Shown in pieces: positions 8,490 to 17,512 of a DNA stretch of 64,000 bases. The DNA is from an uncultured Flavobacteriales bacterium. Its GTDB lineage: Bacteria; Bacteroidota; Bacteroidia; Flavobacteriales; BACL11. Every line of letters starts with the position of its first letter. Positions within the stretch are counted from its first letter, which is position 1. Location: NCBI GenBank assembly GCA_905181585.1, contig CAJIYG010000001.1, positions 62,001 through 126,000 of the forward strand, read 5' to 3'. The translations under genes were made by a program, and so were the position numbers. Below the pieces are notes generated by a model that worked only from the letters and a program-made list of their open reading frames with translations, searched no databases and was not told the origin of the DNA.

Positions 8490-10694
8490 ATGGATATTAA
8501 AACAACTAGTAGTATTAATAGTAAAATCCTACACGACAATTTAAAAAAAGTTTTCGGCTTTAATAAGTTCAGAGGTCAACAGGAAGAAATTATCAGACAT
8601 CTCTTAAATGGTAATGATTCGATGGTTATTATGCCAACAGGTGGTGGTAAATCTATGTGCTATCAACTACCAGCTCTGCTTAGTGAAGGTTTAGCAATCG
8701 TTGTATCTCCGTTAATCGCTTTAATGAAAAACCAAGTTGATGCTCTAAGAGCTCATAGCGATAATGATAATATTGCACATGTTCTAAATTCTTCTTTATC
8801 TAAAAGTCAAACTATTCAAGTCAAGTTAGATATCACTGAAGGGAAAACAAAGCTATTATATGTGGCTCCTGAATCACTAATTAAGGAGGAGAATATAAAG
8901 TTTTTCAATAATAATAAAATATCTTTTTTTGCAATTGATGAAGCCCATTGTATTTCGGAGTGGGGGCATGATTTCAGACCCGAATACAGGAAGCTTAGAC
9001 AAATAATGAATAACATCTCTGATTCTCCTGTAATTGCCCTTACTGCTACGGCTACTCCCAAGGTGAGACTTGATATCATGAAAAATCTAAAAATAGAAAA
9101 TGCCAAACTATATTTAGATTCATTTAATAGAAGTAATCTATTTTACGAGATACGTCCAAAATTAGATATAGCTAAGCAGCTAATTAAATACATTAATAAC
9201 AGAGAAGGTGAGTCAGGTATTGTGTATTGCTTAAGCAGAAAAAAAGTTGAAGAAATTGCGGAAGTTTTACAAATTAATGGAATTAAAGCGCTGCCCTATC
9301 ATGCTGGACTAGACTCTAAAAAAAGGGTTGCTCATCAAGATGCTTTTTTAATGGAAGACTGTGATGTTATTGTTGCAACCATTGCATTTGGAATGGGAAT
9401 AGATAAACCAGATATTAGATTTGTCATACATCATGATATCCCAAAAAGCCTAGAGGGATATTATCAAGAGACAGGAAGAGCAGGAAGAGATGGAGGTAAA
9501 GGGGATCTAATTACTTTCTATGATTATAAGGATATTGAAAAACTTGAAAAATTCTTACAAGGCAAACCTGTTGCTGAACAAGAGATTGGAAGGTTATTAA
9601 TTATGGAAACAATTGCTTTCTCAGAAACCTCAATTTGTAGAAGAAAATATTTACTACATTATTTTGGTGAAGAATTTGATGCTGAAAAATGTAAAGGAAT
9701 GTGTGATAATTGTAAAGATCCCAAACCTACCACAGAAGGAAAAAAACATGTTCAATTACTTCTTAGTACTATTATTGAATGTAAAGAGAGATTTAAACCA
9801 AAAGAGCTTGCTAAAATAATGATCGGAGAAAGTAATAGTTTGATCAAGCAACACATGGGACAAATAGAGCATGTTTTTGGAAAAGGAAAAGAAAAAAGCA
9901 TTCAATTTTGGCACTCTATTATAAGACAAGTATATGTAAAACAACTAATCACAAAAGAAATTGAATCTTATGGAGTTTTAAAAATAACCAAAAAAGGAAA
10001 TGATTTTTTAGCCAGTCCATATTCATTTAAAATTACTGAAGATCATGATTATGACTTACTTAGTATTAATAAATCTTCTAGCGCTCAGAAAGGCGAGGCT
10101 TTAGATGTAAACTTGTTCAATATACTGAAAGATTTAAGAAAAAGTAAAGCAAAAGAACAGGGATTACCTCCTGCCATCTTATTTATGGAAGCCTCTCTAG
10201 TTGACATGGCCAATCAATATCCTATCACTATAGATGAAATGTCTCAAATTCAAGGAGTGGGAATTGGTAAAGCAAATAAATATGGCAAAGATTTTGTTGA
10301 AACAATTAAAGAGTATGTTGAAGAAAATGAAATTGAACGCGCAATAGATATTGTTGTTAGAACAGTAGCAAATAAAAGTAATGACAAAATATACATCATC
10401 CAATCTTTAGATAAAAAAATAAGTATTGAAGATATAGCAAGAAGTAAATCAATGACTATCGATAATCTAATTACAGAAATTGAATCAATAGTTGAATCTG
10501 GCACTAAAGTTAATCTTTCACATATTTTAAATGAGATGATGGAGACTGAAGAGCTAGAAGAAATACATGATTTTTTTAAAACCACAGAAACATTTTCTTT
10601 TGATGAAGCTAGAACAGAATTTGAAGAAGACGAATTTAGTGATGAGGAAATTAGATTGTTACGAATTGACTTCATCTCTAAAATAGGAAATTAA
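8490..10694 (+). CDS. recQ: ATP-dependent DNA helicase RecQ
   Basis: RecQ is a 3'-5' superfamily 2 helicase acting in recombination and fork repair. In the 734-aa protein the Walker A motif TGGGKS is at 50-55 and the DEAH box at 150-153, inside IDEAHCISEWGHDFRPEY. Next come TATATPKVR (motif III) and QETGRAGRDG (motif VI). The zinc-binding cysteines of the RecQ-Ct region follow in CRRKYLLHYF and CKGMCDNC. An HRDC domain lies near 550-625, with MSQIQGVGIGKANKYG. About 100 further acidic residues form a C-terminal tail. Walker A, zinc and HRDC elements are all intact. It is probably co-transcribed with the flavin reductase 10 nt downstream. Confidence 0.96.
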   Translation: MDIKTTSSINSKILHDNLKKVFGFNKFRGQQEEIIRHLLNGNDSMVIMPTGGGKSMCYQLPALLSEGLAIVVSPLIALMKNQVDALRAHSDNDNIAHVLNSSLSKSQTIQVKLDITEGKTKLLYVAPESLIKEENIKFFNNNKISFFAIDEAHCISEWGHDFRPEYRKLRQIMNNISDSPVIALTATATPKVRLDIMKNLKIENAKLYLDSFNRSNLFYEIRPKLDIAKQLIKYINNREGESGIVYCLSRKKVEEIAEVLQINGIKALPYHAGLDSKKRVAHQDAFLMEDCDVIVATIAFGMGIDKPDIRFVIHHDIPKSLEGYYQETGRAGRDGGKGDLITFYDYKDIEKLEKFLQGKPVAEQEIGRLLIMETIAFSETSICRRKYLLHYFGEEFDAEKCKGMCDNCKDPKPTTEGKKHVQLLLSTIIECKERFKPKELAKIMIGESNSLIKQHMGQIEHVFGKGKEKSIQFWHSIIRQVYVKQLITKEIESYGVLKITKKGNDFLASPYSFKITEDHDYDLLSINKSSSAQKGEALDVNLFNILKDLRKSKAKEQGLPPAILFMEASLVDMANQYPITIDEMSQIQGVGIGKANKYGKDFVETIKEYVEENEIERAIDIVVRTVANKSNDKIYIIQSLDKKISIEDIARSKSMTIDNLITEIESIVESGTKVNLSHILNEMMETEELEEIHDFFKTTETFSFDEARTEFEEDEFSDEEIRLLRIDFISKIGN

Positions 10695-10704
10695 GAAATA
10701 TAGT

Positions 10705-11220
10705 ATGAAAACAATTATCATTTCAAGCTCAACTTCTAGCTCATCAAAATCATTTATCTTATGTAAAGAAGTTCTAATTAAATTAAAAGAAAGAAATATT
10801 GATTGTGATTTACTAGATGTAAGAGATTTAGATCTAAAAACAAGCCACGAATCTAAAACTCCTTCAATGCTTGAGGCAATAGAAAAAATTAATAAAGCAG
10901 ATAATTTAGTAATTGGTATGGGAGTTCATAATTACTCGATAAATGATTCTTTAAAGATTATGCTAGATACATGCTTTGACAATGTAAATGGAAAATTCTT
11001 TGGTGTATTATGTGCGGCAGGAGGAGAAAAAAGTTATTTAGCAACAATGCATCTCACACAAATATGCATGAGTCAATGGAAAATGATTCAACTTCCAAGA
11101 ATTGTTTATGCAACAGGTAAGGATTTTAGCGAAAATAAAATAAGTAGCCAAATTACAAGAGATTGGATGACAGAATTCGTAAATGAATTTATTTTAATTG
11201 GAAAAAAACTTATGAGCTAA
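10705..11220 (+). CDS. NADPH-dependent FMN reductase-like flavoprotein
   Basis: The 171-aa protein has a flavodoxin-like fold. It opens with a beta strand and the loop TIIISSSTSSSSKSF, which binds the flavin phosphate. The segments DNLVIGMGVHNYSINDSLKIMLD and FFGVLCAAGGEKSYLA follow, as in NADPH-dependent FMN reductases and related quinone or azo reductases. The physiological substrate cannot be told from sequence. It follows recQ by 10 nt and converges on the M20 gene, overlapping its end by 11 bases. The fold is fairly certain and the reaction is inferred. Confidence 0.75.
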   Translation: MKTIIISSSTSSSSKSFILCKEVLIKLKERNIDCDLLDVRDLDLKTSHESKTPSMLEAIEKINKADNLVIGMGVHNYSINDSLKIMLDTCFDNVNGKFFGVLCAAGGEKSYLATMHLTQICMSQWKMIQLPRIVYATGKDFSENKISSQITRDWMTEFVNEFILIGKKLMS

Positions 11221-12381
11221 TAGCAAGATATGCCATTAAGCCCATTCCTATTTTTAAAGAATCCTCTTCAATATTAAACTTAGATGTATGCAATCCATAA
11301 TTATGTTTAGCTCTTGGATTACCTACACCAATTCTATAGAAGCATGAGGGAACTTCATTAGCAAAATAAGAAAAGTCCTCGGCTGTCATTCTGATAGGAA
11401 GTTCTACAACATTTTCTTCACCCAAATACTTTTTAGCATTTAAAACATTTTTTTGAGTTACTTTTTCATCATTAAACAAAGCTGGATAACCTTTTCTAAT
11501 ATCTAAATCTATTTGAACATCATATTTTTTTTCTAATATTTTAGCAATATCTTTCATTTCTTGATGAGCAATATCTCTATGTGATTTCTGTTAAAGCTCT
11601 GAATGTTCCTTTTAAATTAACATTATCTGGGATAACATTTGTTGAGCCTTTAGCTGAGACATATCCTATAGCAAAAATTGAATTATTATGATTTTTCTTT
11701 AAAAAAATTTTATTTAATGTGAGAATTAAATCAGAGGCTGACAAAATAGGGTTATTATAATTCTTTGGAATGGCCGCATGCCCACCAGCGCCGATAATAT
11801 TTATATATATTTCATCGGTTGACGCCATATATTTACCCTCTTTAAATCCAACTTTGCCACTTTCAAGTTCGGGAAGAACGTGTTGTGCCAGCATTTCAGT
11901 AACGTTTGGTGATAACAAAACACCTTCCTCAATCATTTGCTTTGCTCCTCCTGGCAGCATTTCTTCTGCTGGCTGAAAAATAAATTTAATAGTTCCGGAC
12001 CACTTACTTTTTAAATTGTTAAGAATCTTTAGTGCTCCAAGCATTGATGCTGTGTGAGCATCATGCCCACAAGCATGCATTACCCCCTCATTTATTGACT
12101 TATACTCAACATCATTCTCTTCTTTTATTGGCAGAGCATCAAAATCAGCTCTCAAGGCTATAACTTTTTCAGTTTTAACACTACCACTTAAAGTAACTAT
12201 GATACCTGTTTTTGCAAATCCCTCACTAAATTCAATACCCCAATTCGATAATGTATGCTTTTATATACTTAGAAGTTTGAAACTCATTAAACGATAATTC
12301 AGGGTGTTTATGTAAATATCTTCTTATTTCAAGAATTTCTTGAAAATATTCATTGCTTAAACGTTTTATTTCTTCGATCAT
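11210..12381 (-). pseudogene. M20 family amidohydrolase/peptidase, interrupted by two frameshifts
   Basis: Three consecutive frames together encode one M20D-type metal-dependent amidohydrolase (about 390 aa), the group of N-acyl amino acid and hippurate hydrolases. The N-terminal frame ends just after IKAYIIELGY. It rejoins if one base is removed from the CCCC run at 12238-12241. The middle frame holds the metal-binding MRADFDALP, HACGHDAHTASM and FQPAEEM motifs and stops after FRALTEIT at about 11577. It rejoins if one base of the short run near 11587 is removed, giving HRDIAHQEMKDI. The C-terminal frame keeps the late histidine in NYGLHTSKF. I chose the ATG at 12381; a longer TTG start at 12417 is possible. 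Motifs are otherwise intact, so this may be a real gene with sequence errors rather than an old pseudogene. Confidence 0.82.
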
Positions 12382-12451
12382 TTCACTAATACTATTCACA
12401 TTAAAAAAAGAGAGCAATTAGAATGTCATAATAATTTTACACATCTAAAAT

Positions 12452-12482
12452 TTGACACAAATATAAAGAACTTATACATTTG
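12452..12482 (+). promoter_or_regulatory. Promoter for the MBL-fold hydrolase gene
   Basis: TTG at 12452-12454 and TACATTTG at 12475-12482 are separated by exactly 20 nt, and the ATG follows 15 nt later. This matches the Bacteroidota -33/-7 consensus at both elements. Confidence 0.7.
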
Positions 12483-12497
12483 TATTAAAATTGATTT

Positions 12498-13139
12498 ATG
12501 AAGATAGAAAAATTAACATTTAATAACTTTATGGAAAATACATTTATAGTTTATGATCAAACTAAAGAATGTATTATTATTGATCCAGGGTGCTATTCTG
12601 AAGAAGAAAAAGACAAACTTTTATCATTTATAAATAGTAATAAATTAAAACCCACTTTATTAATAAATACTCATTGCCATATAGATCATATTTTTGGAAA
12701 TAACTTTGTAAATAAAATTTGGGATATTGAACTAGCAATTAATAAATTAGATCTTGAAATATTAAATGGCGCTCATTTAGTTGCACAATCATATGGTTTT
12801 AATAACTATGAGCCTTCACCACTACCTTCAAGATACATTAAAGAAGGAGATTTTATTACTTTTGGCCAAAGTAAGCTGAAAATAATCTTTACACCAGGGC
12901 ACGCTCCAGGTCACATCTCACTATACTCTCAAAAAGATAATTTTATAATATCTGGAGATGTCTTATTTATGAATAGCATTGGACGAACAGATCTGCCAGG
13001 AGGGGATTATGAAATTTTAATAAAAACTATTAAAACAAAACTTCTAACTCTTCCAGAAAAAACAAAAGTATATTGTGGTCATGGTCCTGATACAACAATA
13101 GATAATGAAAAAAAAAATAACCCCTTTTTAAAAAATTAA
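12498..13139 (+). CDS. Metallo-beta-lactamase fold hydrolase (glyoxalase II-like)
   Basis: The 213-aa protein carries the zinc motif THCHIDH at residues 58-64, followed by GHAPGHISLY, the bridging aspartate in ISGDVLF, the SIGRTDLPGGD loop and a final histidine in CGHGPDTT. This is the compact 'YcbL/GloB-like' group of thiol-ester hydrolases. The lack of a separate glutathione-binding C-terminal domain makes true glyoxalase II activity uncertain. It has a complete promoter at 12452-12482. Its end overlaps the convergent DUF4286 gene by four bases. Confidence 0.85.
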   Translation: MKIEKLTFNNFMENTFIVYDQTKECIIIDPGCYSEEEKDKLLSFINSNKLKPTLLINTHCHIDHIFGNNFVNKIWDIELAINKLDLEILNGAHLVAQSYGFNNYEPSPLPSRYIKEGDFITFGQSKLKIIFTPGHAPGHISLYSQKDNFIISGDVLFMNSIGRTDLPGGDYEILIKTIKTKLLTLPEKTKVYCGHGPDTTIDNEKKNNPFLKN

Positions 13140-13444
13140 AAAGTATTTTCAATAGTCATTACTGTTCTAAATGCTGGAGCTGTTGCGCCAAATTTATCTG
13201 TATATTCTTTCTGTAAAACTTTTGAGAACTTTGTTTCATAGACTTGTAAATCTTTTAGACTAGCACACTCATAAGCAATAGCATAACTAACCCCATCATC
13301 TACTCTAGAAATAATTCTTTTTAATTTAGCTGAAGAAAAAATATTAGTTTTCATCACATTAGGAATATGTTGAGTTTGCATCCATTGCAACCATTCATTT
13401 AGAATTGACCTATCTACACTAACTGTAATATTATATATAATCAT
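13136..13444 (-). CDS. DUF4286 family small protein
   Basis: This 102-aa protein matches the Bacteroidota-wide DUF4286 family of unknown function. It opens with the motif MIIYNITVSVDRSILNEWLQWM, continues with HIPNVMKT, and has a central segment on SYAIAYECASLKDLQVYE. The pattern of alternating strands and helices resembles a small ferredoxin-like (ABM-type) fold, but that is inference. It lies two bases after the end of the TPR gene on the same strand, so it is probably the last gene of a serS-TPR-DUF4286 unit. Confidence 0.8.
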   Translation of the reverse strand: MIIYNITVSVDRSILNEWLQWMQTQHIPNVMKTNIFSSAKLKRIISRVDDGVSYAIAYECASLKDLQVYETKFSKVLQKEYTDKFGATAPAFRTVMTIENTF

Positions 13445-13446
13445 TA

Positions 13447-15246
13447 TTAATTCTGAATTTTATCTCCCCTTAGGAATCTATACCTGTTTCGACACTCTGA
13501 AGCATAAATACTTCCGGGAAACTCTAAAATAATCTTTTCATAATATTTCATAGCTTCAGAAATATTAGACAGCCTAAAGTCATAAATTTTAGCAAGATCA
13601 AATAATGCATCATCAATTAATATCTCATAGTCATATTCATTAATAATATTCATTAGCATACTAATTGACGAGTCCAATTGATTCATAGATTTAAAAATAT
13701 GTGATTTTCTGTAATAAATCTCATCAGACAACTGATGGCTAGGAAAATTATTTAAAATAGAATCATATATTGATAATGATAAATCAAAATTATTCTGGAA
13801 AAATGCTAAATCAGCTCTAGCAAAAGAAAGCATTGGCAGTTCGGTTGTATCCAAATCATAATTATCAGAGATTAATAATGAAAGTTCCATAGCATCATTA
13901 GCAACTAATTTTGATGTAGATGCTTTTAAAACATCTAGCTGCGCTTGAGCCCAAGAAAAATCGCCCTGATAATAAGCAATCTTAGCTCTTTTAAATTTTG
14001 CTTTATGCCCTATAGGGTTTTCTTTAAAATCTTTTTCGACTTGAGAATAGTATAACAGGGCATCCCAAACCTGATTAGATAATAATTTGATATCTGCAAA
14101 TTCTATTTTACACATTGCTAAATCTAATAAATCAATACCCGGCAGGAGCATAGCTTCCTCCAATATATCATTGGCTGATTTTAAATCATTTAAATAAAAA
14201 GCATGAAAATGAGCAAAATTTGAAAGAAGTATCACAGTATTCTTATTTTTTCCAAGCTCAGAAATTACCTCTATATATTTTTTCTTAATTTTTTCAAGAC
14301 CCAATTTATTTTTGCTATTTGTAAAAGTTAAAGCATATAATTTATTTATTTGGGCATCTATATAATAATTTGAAGATTTTCCTTTATCAATTATATAATC
14401 AAGTCCAATAATTGCAATTAAAAATTTCTTTTTATCAAGTAGTGATTCTGCAATATTATATACTCTTAATAAATCATTATTTGTTCTTCTATCTAATGCG
14501 ATTGCTTGGCTTAGAGCAAGATTATACTTTTGATTCTGCATGAATAACCAAATTAGCATTTCACTAAACTCTGTTCTTTTAGAATATTTATTTACATATT
14601 GTACTAAATACTTCTTTACAAGATTATAACTTTCAATATTTTTAATTCCATTATTATCTAGAAACTTTTGGATGCTAGAAAATACAAATTGTTTTTTAAG
14701 AGGATTATTTTCTACAACTTTCAAATATTGAATAATCATGTTTTTATCATCACCTAAAAAACTATATAGTTGCGCTCTTTGTAAACCAAAATCAATCTCA
14801 TTATTAATATTATTTGCTACATCATATATTTCTATTGCCTTTGAGTACATTTTATGCCTCAAAAAAACATTTGCTATTCTTATTGTTTGAGATTTATTTC
14901 CAGAAAGTTTTTTATGAATTTTAGATAAATTATAATTTGATAATTTAATATTACCTTTCTTAAATTGACAAACAACAATATCTGCTTGATAATTCAAATT
15001 TTTTGAGTTCTTAGAAAACATTCTTTTAGCTAACTTTTCTGCAGCAATAAATTTCTCTAATTTTAGCAGTGAATTAAAATAGGGATTGTAACTGTTTACA
15101 GAAATTGATTTTTTTGATATTTCTTTATATATTATGATAGCTTTTTCATAATCACCTGAGTAATAATATTGATAAGCAAGTTGTTGTTTGTTATTTTGGG
15201 CAAAAACAGTAGTTGTAAATAAAAAAAAGAAAAAAATTATTCTCAT
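13447..15246 (-). CDS. Secreted tetratricopeptide-repeat protein
   Basis: This 599-aa protein has a clear signal peptide (MRIIFFFFLFTTTVFAQ, likely cleaved after AQ) and then helical TPR-like repeats along its whole length. Examples are YQYYYSGDYEKAIIIYKEI at the start, KAKFKRAKIAYYQGDFSWAQAQL in the middle and YDFRLSNISEAMKYYEKII near the end. The signal peptide has no lipobox, so the protein is probably periplasmic. It abuts the serS stop codon directly (no intergenic base), a frequent flavobacterial arrangement. TPR proteins of this kind are usually scaffolds; no specific partner can be named. Confidence 0.8.
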   Translation of the reverse strand: MRIIFFFFLFTTTVFAQNNKQQLAYQYYYSGDYEKAIIIYKEISKKSISVNSYNPYFNSLLKLEKFIAAEKLAKRMFSKNSKNLNYQADIVVCQFKKGNIKLSNYNLSKIHKKLSGNKSQTIRIANVFLRHKMYSKAIEIYDVANNINNEIDFGLQRAQLYSFLGDDKNMIIQYLKVVENNPLKKQFVFSSIQKFLDNNGIKNIESYNLVKKYLVQYVNKYSKRTEFSEMLIWLFMQNQKYNLALSQAIALDRRTNNDLLRVYNIAESLLDKKKFLIAIIGLDYIIDKGKSSNYYIDAQINKLYALTFTNSKNKLGLEKIKKKYIEVISELGKNKNTVILLSNFAHFHAFYLNDLKSANDILEEAMLLPGIDLLDLAMCKIEFADIKLLSNQVWDALLYYSQVEKDFKENPIGHKAKFKRAKIAYYQGDFSWAQAQLDVLKASTSKLVANDAMELSLLISDNYDLDTTELPMLSFARADLAFFQNNFDLSLSIYDSILNNFPSHQLSDEIYYRKSHIFKSMNQLDSSISMLMNIINEYDYEILIDDALFDLAKIYDFRLSNISEAMKYYEKIILEFPGSIYASECRNRYRFLRGDKIQN

Positions 15247-16512
15247 TTACTCAATGATATCAAATCCAGTATATTTCCTTAAAGCTTTTGGTATGATAAT
15301 ACCTTTTTCAGTTTGATTGTTTTCAATAATAGATGCGTAAATTCGAGGTAATGCTAGTGCACTTCCATTAAGAGTGTGACACAATTGAGATTTTCCTTCA
15401 CTAGACTTAAACCTAAGTTTAAGTCTATTTGACTGAAAGCTTTCAAAATTTGACACTGAACTTACTTCTAACCATCTTTTTTGACCTGCAGAATAAACTT
15501 CAAAATCATAGGTTAATGCAGAAGCAAAACTTAAATCACCACCACATAATCTTAAAAGCCTATATGGCAACTCTAAATCATCTAGAATATTAGAAACATG
15601 CTTCACCATTTTATCTAAAGTTTGATAGGATTTATCTGGATGTTCCACCTGCACAATTTCAACTTTATCAAACTGGTGAAGTCTATTTAAACCTCTAACT
15701 TCTTTTCCGTATGAGCCAGCTTCTCTTCTAAAACAAGGAGTATATGCAGTACATTTTATAGGGAAATCTTTGACGATAACATCTCTAAAAAAATTTGTTA
15801 CGGGAACCTCTGCAGTTGGAATTAAAAATAGATTGTCTTCTGTTGCATGATACATTTGCCCCTCTTTGTCAGGTAAAGCACAAGTACCAAATCCTGATTC
15901 CTCATTAACAAGTAAAGGCGGAAGGTATTCGGTATAACCATCTTCTATATTCTTATCAAGAAAATAAGTAATCAATGCTCTTTGAAGCCTTGCCCCCTTT
16001 CCTTTATATACAGGAAATCCAGCGCCAGTAATTTTGTTTCCAAGCTTAAAATCTATTAAATCAAATTGATCAGTAAGCTCCCAATGAGGTTTAGCATTAG
16101 CGGCTAATTCGGGTATCTCCCCAAATTCTTTTATAATCTCATTTTCTGCTTCAGAGTTTCCCTTTTTAACAGAATCATGAGGAACGTTAGGAATCTGAAC
16201 CAGTATCTCTTTAATTTCTTTTTCTAGATTATTTTTAGTAGTGATTAATTCTTTAGATTTTTCCTTTAAAGCTGATGTATCTTTCTTTAACAAATTAGCT
16301 TTTTCAAGCTCTCCACTTTTGAACAATAGACCTATCTCTTTTGCTATCTTATTTGAGCTACTGAGCACTTGGTCAGAATTCTTTTGATTAATTTTTCTTA
16401 AATCATCTTTTTCAATAACAGAATTAATTAAACTTTCCGCTTTAAAATTTTTAACCAATAATTTTTCAATTATAGTTTTTTTATTTTTACGTATATCTGC
16501 TATATTTAACAT
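15247..16512 (-). CDS. serS: Seryl-tRNA synthetase
   Basis: This class II synthetase charges tRNA-Ser. In the 421-aa protein the first 110 residues form the long antiparallel coiled-coil arm that contacts the tRNA. The catalytic domain has the TAEVPVTNFF segment, motif 2 (CFRREAGSYGKEVRGLNRLHQF) with its ATP-binding arginine, and motif 3 in LNGSALALPR. The length is standard. A complete promoter at 16528-16558 lies immediately upstream and is interleaved with the terminator of the preceding rplU-rpmA operon. The TPR gene follows without a gap. Confidence 0.97.
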   Translation of the reverse strand: MLNIADIRKNKKTIIEKLLVKNFKAESLINSVIEKDDLRKINQKNSDQVLSSSNKIAKEIGLLFKSGELEKANLLKKDTSALKEKSKELITTKNNLEKEIKEILVQIPNVPHDSVKKGNSEAENEIIKEFGEIPELAANAKPHWELTDQFDLIDFKLGNKITGAGFPVYKGKGARLQRALITYFLDKNIEDGYTEYLPPLLVNEESGFGTCALPDKEGQMYHATEDNLFLIPTAEVPVTNFFRDVIVKDFPIKCTAYTPCFRREAGSYGKEVRGLNRLHQFDKVEIVQVEHPDKSYQTLDKMVKHVSNILDDLELPYRLLRLCGGDLSFASALTYDFEVYSAGQKRWLEVSSVSNFESFQSNRLKLRFKSSEGKSQLCHTLNGSALALPRIYASIIENNQTEKGIIIPKALRKYTGFDIIE

Positions 16513-16527
16513 CTATTTTGTTTTAAA

Positions 16528-16558
16528 CAAAAGTAAAAAAAAACTCTTGATTTCTCAA
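16528..16558 (-). promoter_or_regulatory. Promoter for serS, embedded in the rpmA terminator
   Basis: On the minus strand a TTG (16558-16556) and TACTTTTG (16535-16528) are separated by exactly 20 nt. The -33 TTG lies in the first arm of the terminator hairpin, and the first T of the -7 box is the last base of the terminator's T-run. The serS ATG follows 15 nt after the -7 box. Confidence 0.65.
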
Positions 16559-16570
16559 GAGTTTTTTTTT
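16535..16570 (-). terminator. Intrinsic terminator of rplU-rpmA
   Basis: Arms 16543-16550 (actcttga) and 16555-16562 (tcaagagt) form a perfect 8-bp stem with a GAAA loop as read on the minus strand. The stem is flanked by runs of eight A and eight T. It is symmetric, so it could stop transcription both ways. It lies 18 nt after the rpmA stop. Confidence 0.85.
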
Positions 16571-16588
16571 ACTTTAAGAGTCTCCTTA

Positions 16589-16840
16589 TTATAACTCAAC
16601 TGAAACATAGGATTTATTATTTCTTTTTTTAGTAAACTTAACTTTACCATCTGTTAAAGCAAATAGAGTGTGATCTTTTCCAATACCTACATTTTCCCCA
16701 GGATTATGAACTGTTCCTCTTTGGCGGACGATAATGTTTCCAGCAATAACACTCTGACTACCAAATATTTTAACTCCTAGTCTATTACTTCTTGAATCTC
16801 TACCGTTTTTACTACTTCCGGCTCCTTTTTTATGTGCCAT
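16589..16840 (-). CDS. rpmA: 50S ribosomal protein L27
   Basis: This 83-aa protein is bL27, whose N-terminus reaches the peptidyl-transferase centre. It starts [22 protein letters not shown] and contains the [21 protein letters not shown] core of the family. The N-terminus begins directly with the mature AHKKG sequence. There is no cleavable extension of the Firmicutes type. It is 27 nt downstream of rplU, and a strong hairpin terminator follows. Confidence 0.98.
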   Translation of the reverse strand: MAHKKGAGSSKNGRDSRSNRLGVKIFGSQSVIAGNIIVRQRGTVHNPGENVGIGKDHTLFALTDGKVKFTKKRNNKSYVSVEL

Positions 16841-16867
16841 AATTTCAAAATTTAATTTTAAACTTAA

Positions 16868-17296
16868 TTAATCCTTCTTTTCCGCCTTCTTAGTAACTGT
16901 TTTTTTTACAGTTGTCTTTTTTACTACTTTCTTTGAAGCAACTTTAGCTTCTTCTTTTTTCGCAGGAGCCTTTTTAGCAACAGGCTTATCATTAATTGCC
17001 TGAATTTCTATTTTAGTTAAATACTGCCTGTGACCGTTTTTAACTTTATATCCTTTCCTTCTCTTTTTCTTAAAGACAATTACTTTATCTCCTTTAAGAT
17101 GTTCCATGACTTTGGCAGTCACTGAAGCTCCTTTTACAGCTGGGGCGCCAACATTTATTTTACCTTGATTATCAAGAAGTAGAACTTTATCAAATGAAAC
17201 CTTAGTCCCCTGCTCTGCATCTAATCGGTGTACAAATATCTGCTGATCTTTTTCAACTTTAAATTGTTGGCCTGCTATCTCAACTATTGCGTACAT
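16868..17296 (-). CDS. rplU: 50S ribosomal protein L21 with lysine-rich C-terminal tail
   Basis: bL21 binds 23S rRNA. I start it at the ATG at 17296 (MYAIVEIAGQQFKV). An upstream in-frame TTG at 17338 lies upstream of the promoter -7 box and cannot be used by that promoter. Residues 1-105 form the bL21 domain with KKRRKGYKVKNGHRQYLTKI. The last 35 or so residues are a repetitive Lys/Ala/Val tail (KKAPAKKEE, KKVVKKTTVKK) beyond the usual bacterial length of about 103. Such a tail is common in Bacteroidota L21 and is probably disordered and RNA-binding. Confidence 0.96.
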   Translation of the reverse strand: MYAIVEIAGQQFKVEKDQQIFVHRLDAEQGTKVSFDKVLLLDNQGKINVGAPAVKGASVTAKVMEHLKGDKVIVFKKKRRKGYKVKNGHRQYLTKIEIQAINDKPVAKKAPAKKEEAKVASKKVVKKTTVKKTVTKKAEKKD

Positions 17297-17321
17297 TATT
17301 ATTAATTTTAAAAATGGTCTG

Positions 17322-17352
17322 CAAAAGTAAGAAAACAAGAGTAACTCACCAA
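17322..17352 (-). promoter_or_regulatory. Promoter for rplU-rpmA
   Basis: On the minus strand TTG (17352-17350) and TACTTTTG (17329-17322) are exactly 20 nt apart. The rplU ATG lies 25 nt downstream. The promoter lies inside the longer open frame of rplU and so fixes the true start at 17296. Confidence 0.72.
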
Positions 17353-17512
17353 TACTTTTTGTTTTTTTTTATTTCTAAACAGATAATAAAATTATTGAAT
17401 CTATATTATATAAGTTAATTTTATATTATTTTATTGAACTCGTTTCTGAAAAAAGAAAAAAATGTAATATTTTTAAAAAATTGTTATATTTATTTTATTA
17501 TATATTTGTGAA

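Noticed and set aside
17297..17338. Longer N-terminal extension of L21 from an upstream TTG
   Set aside because: The promoter for the operon (TTG 17352, TACTTTTG 17329-17322) lies within it, so it would not be transcribed as coding sequence; residues do not match bL21.
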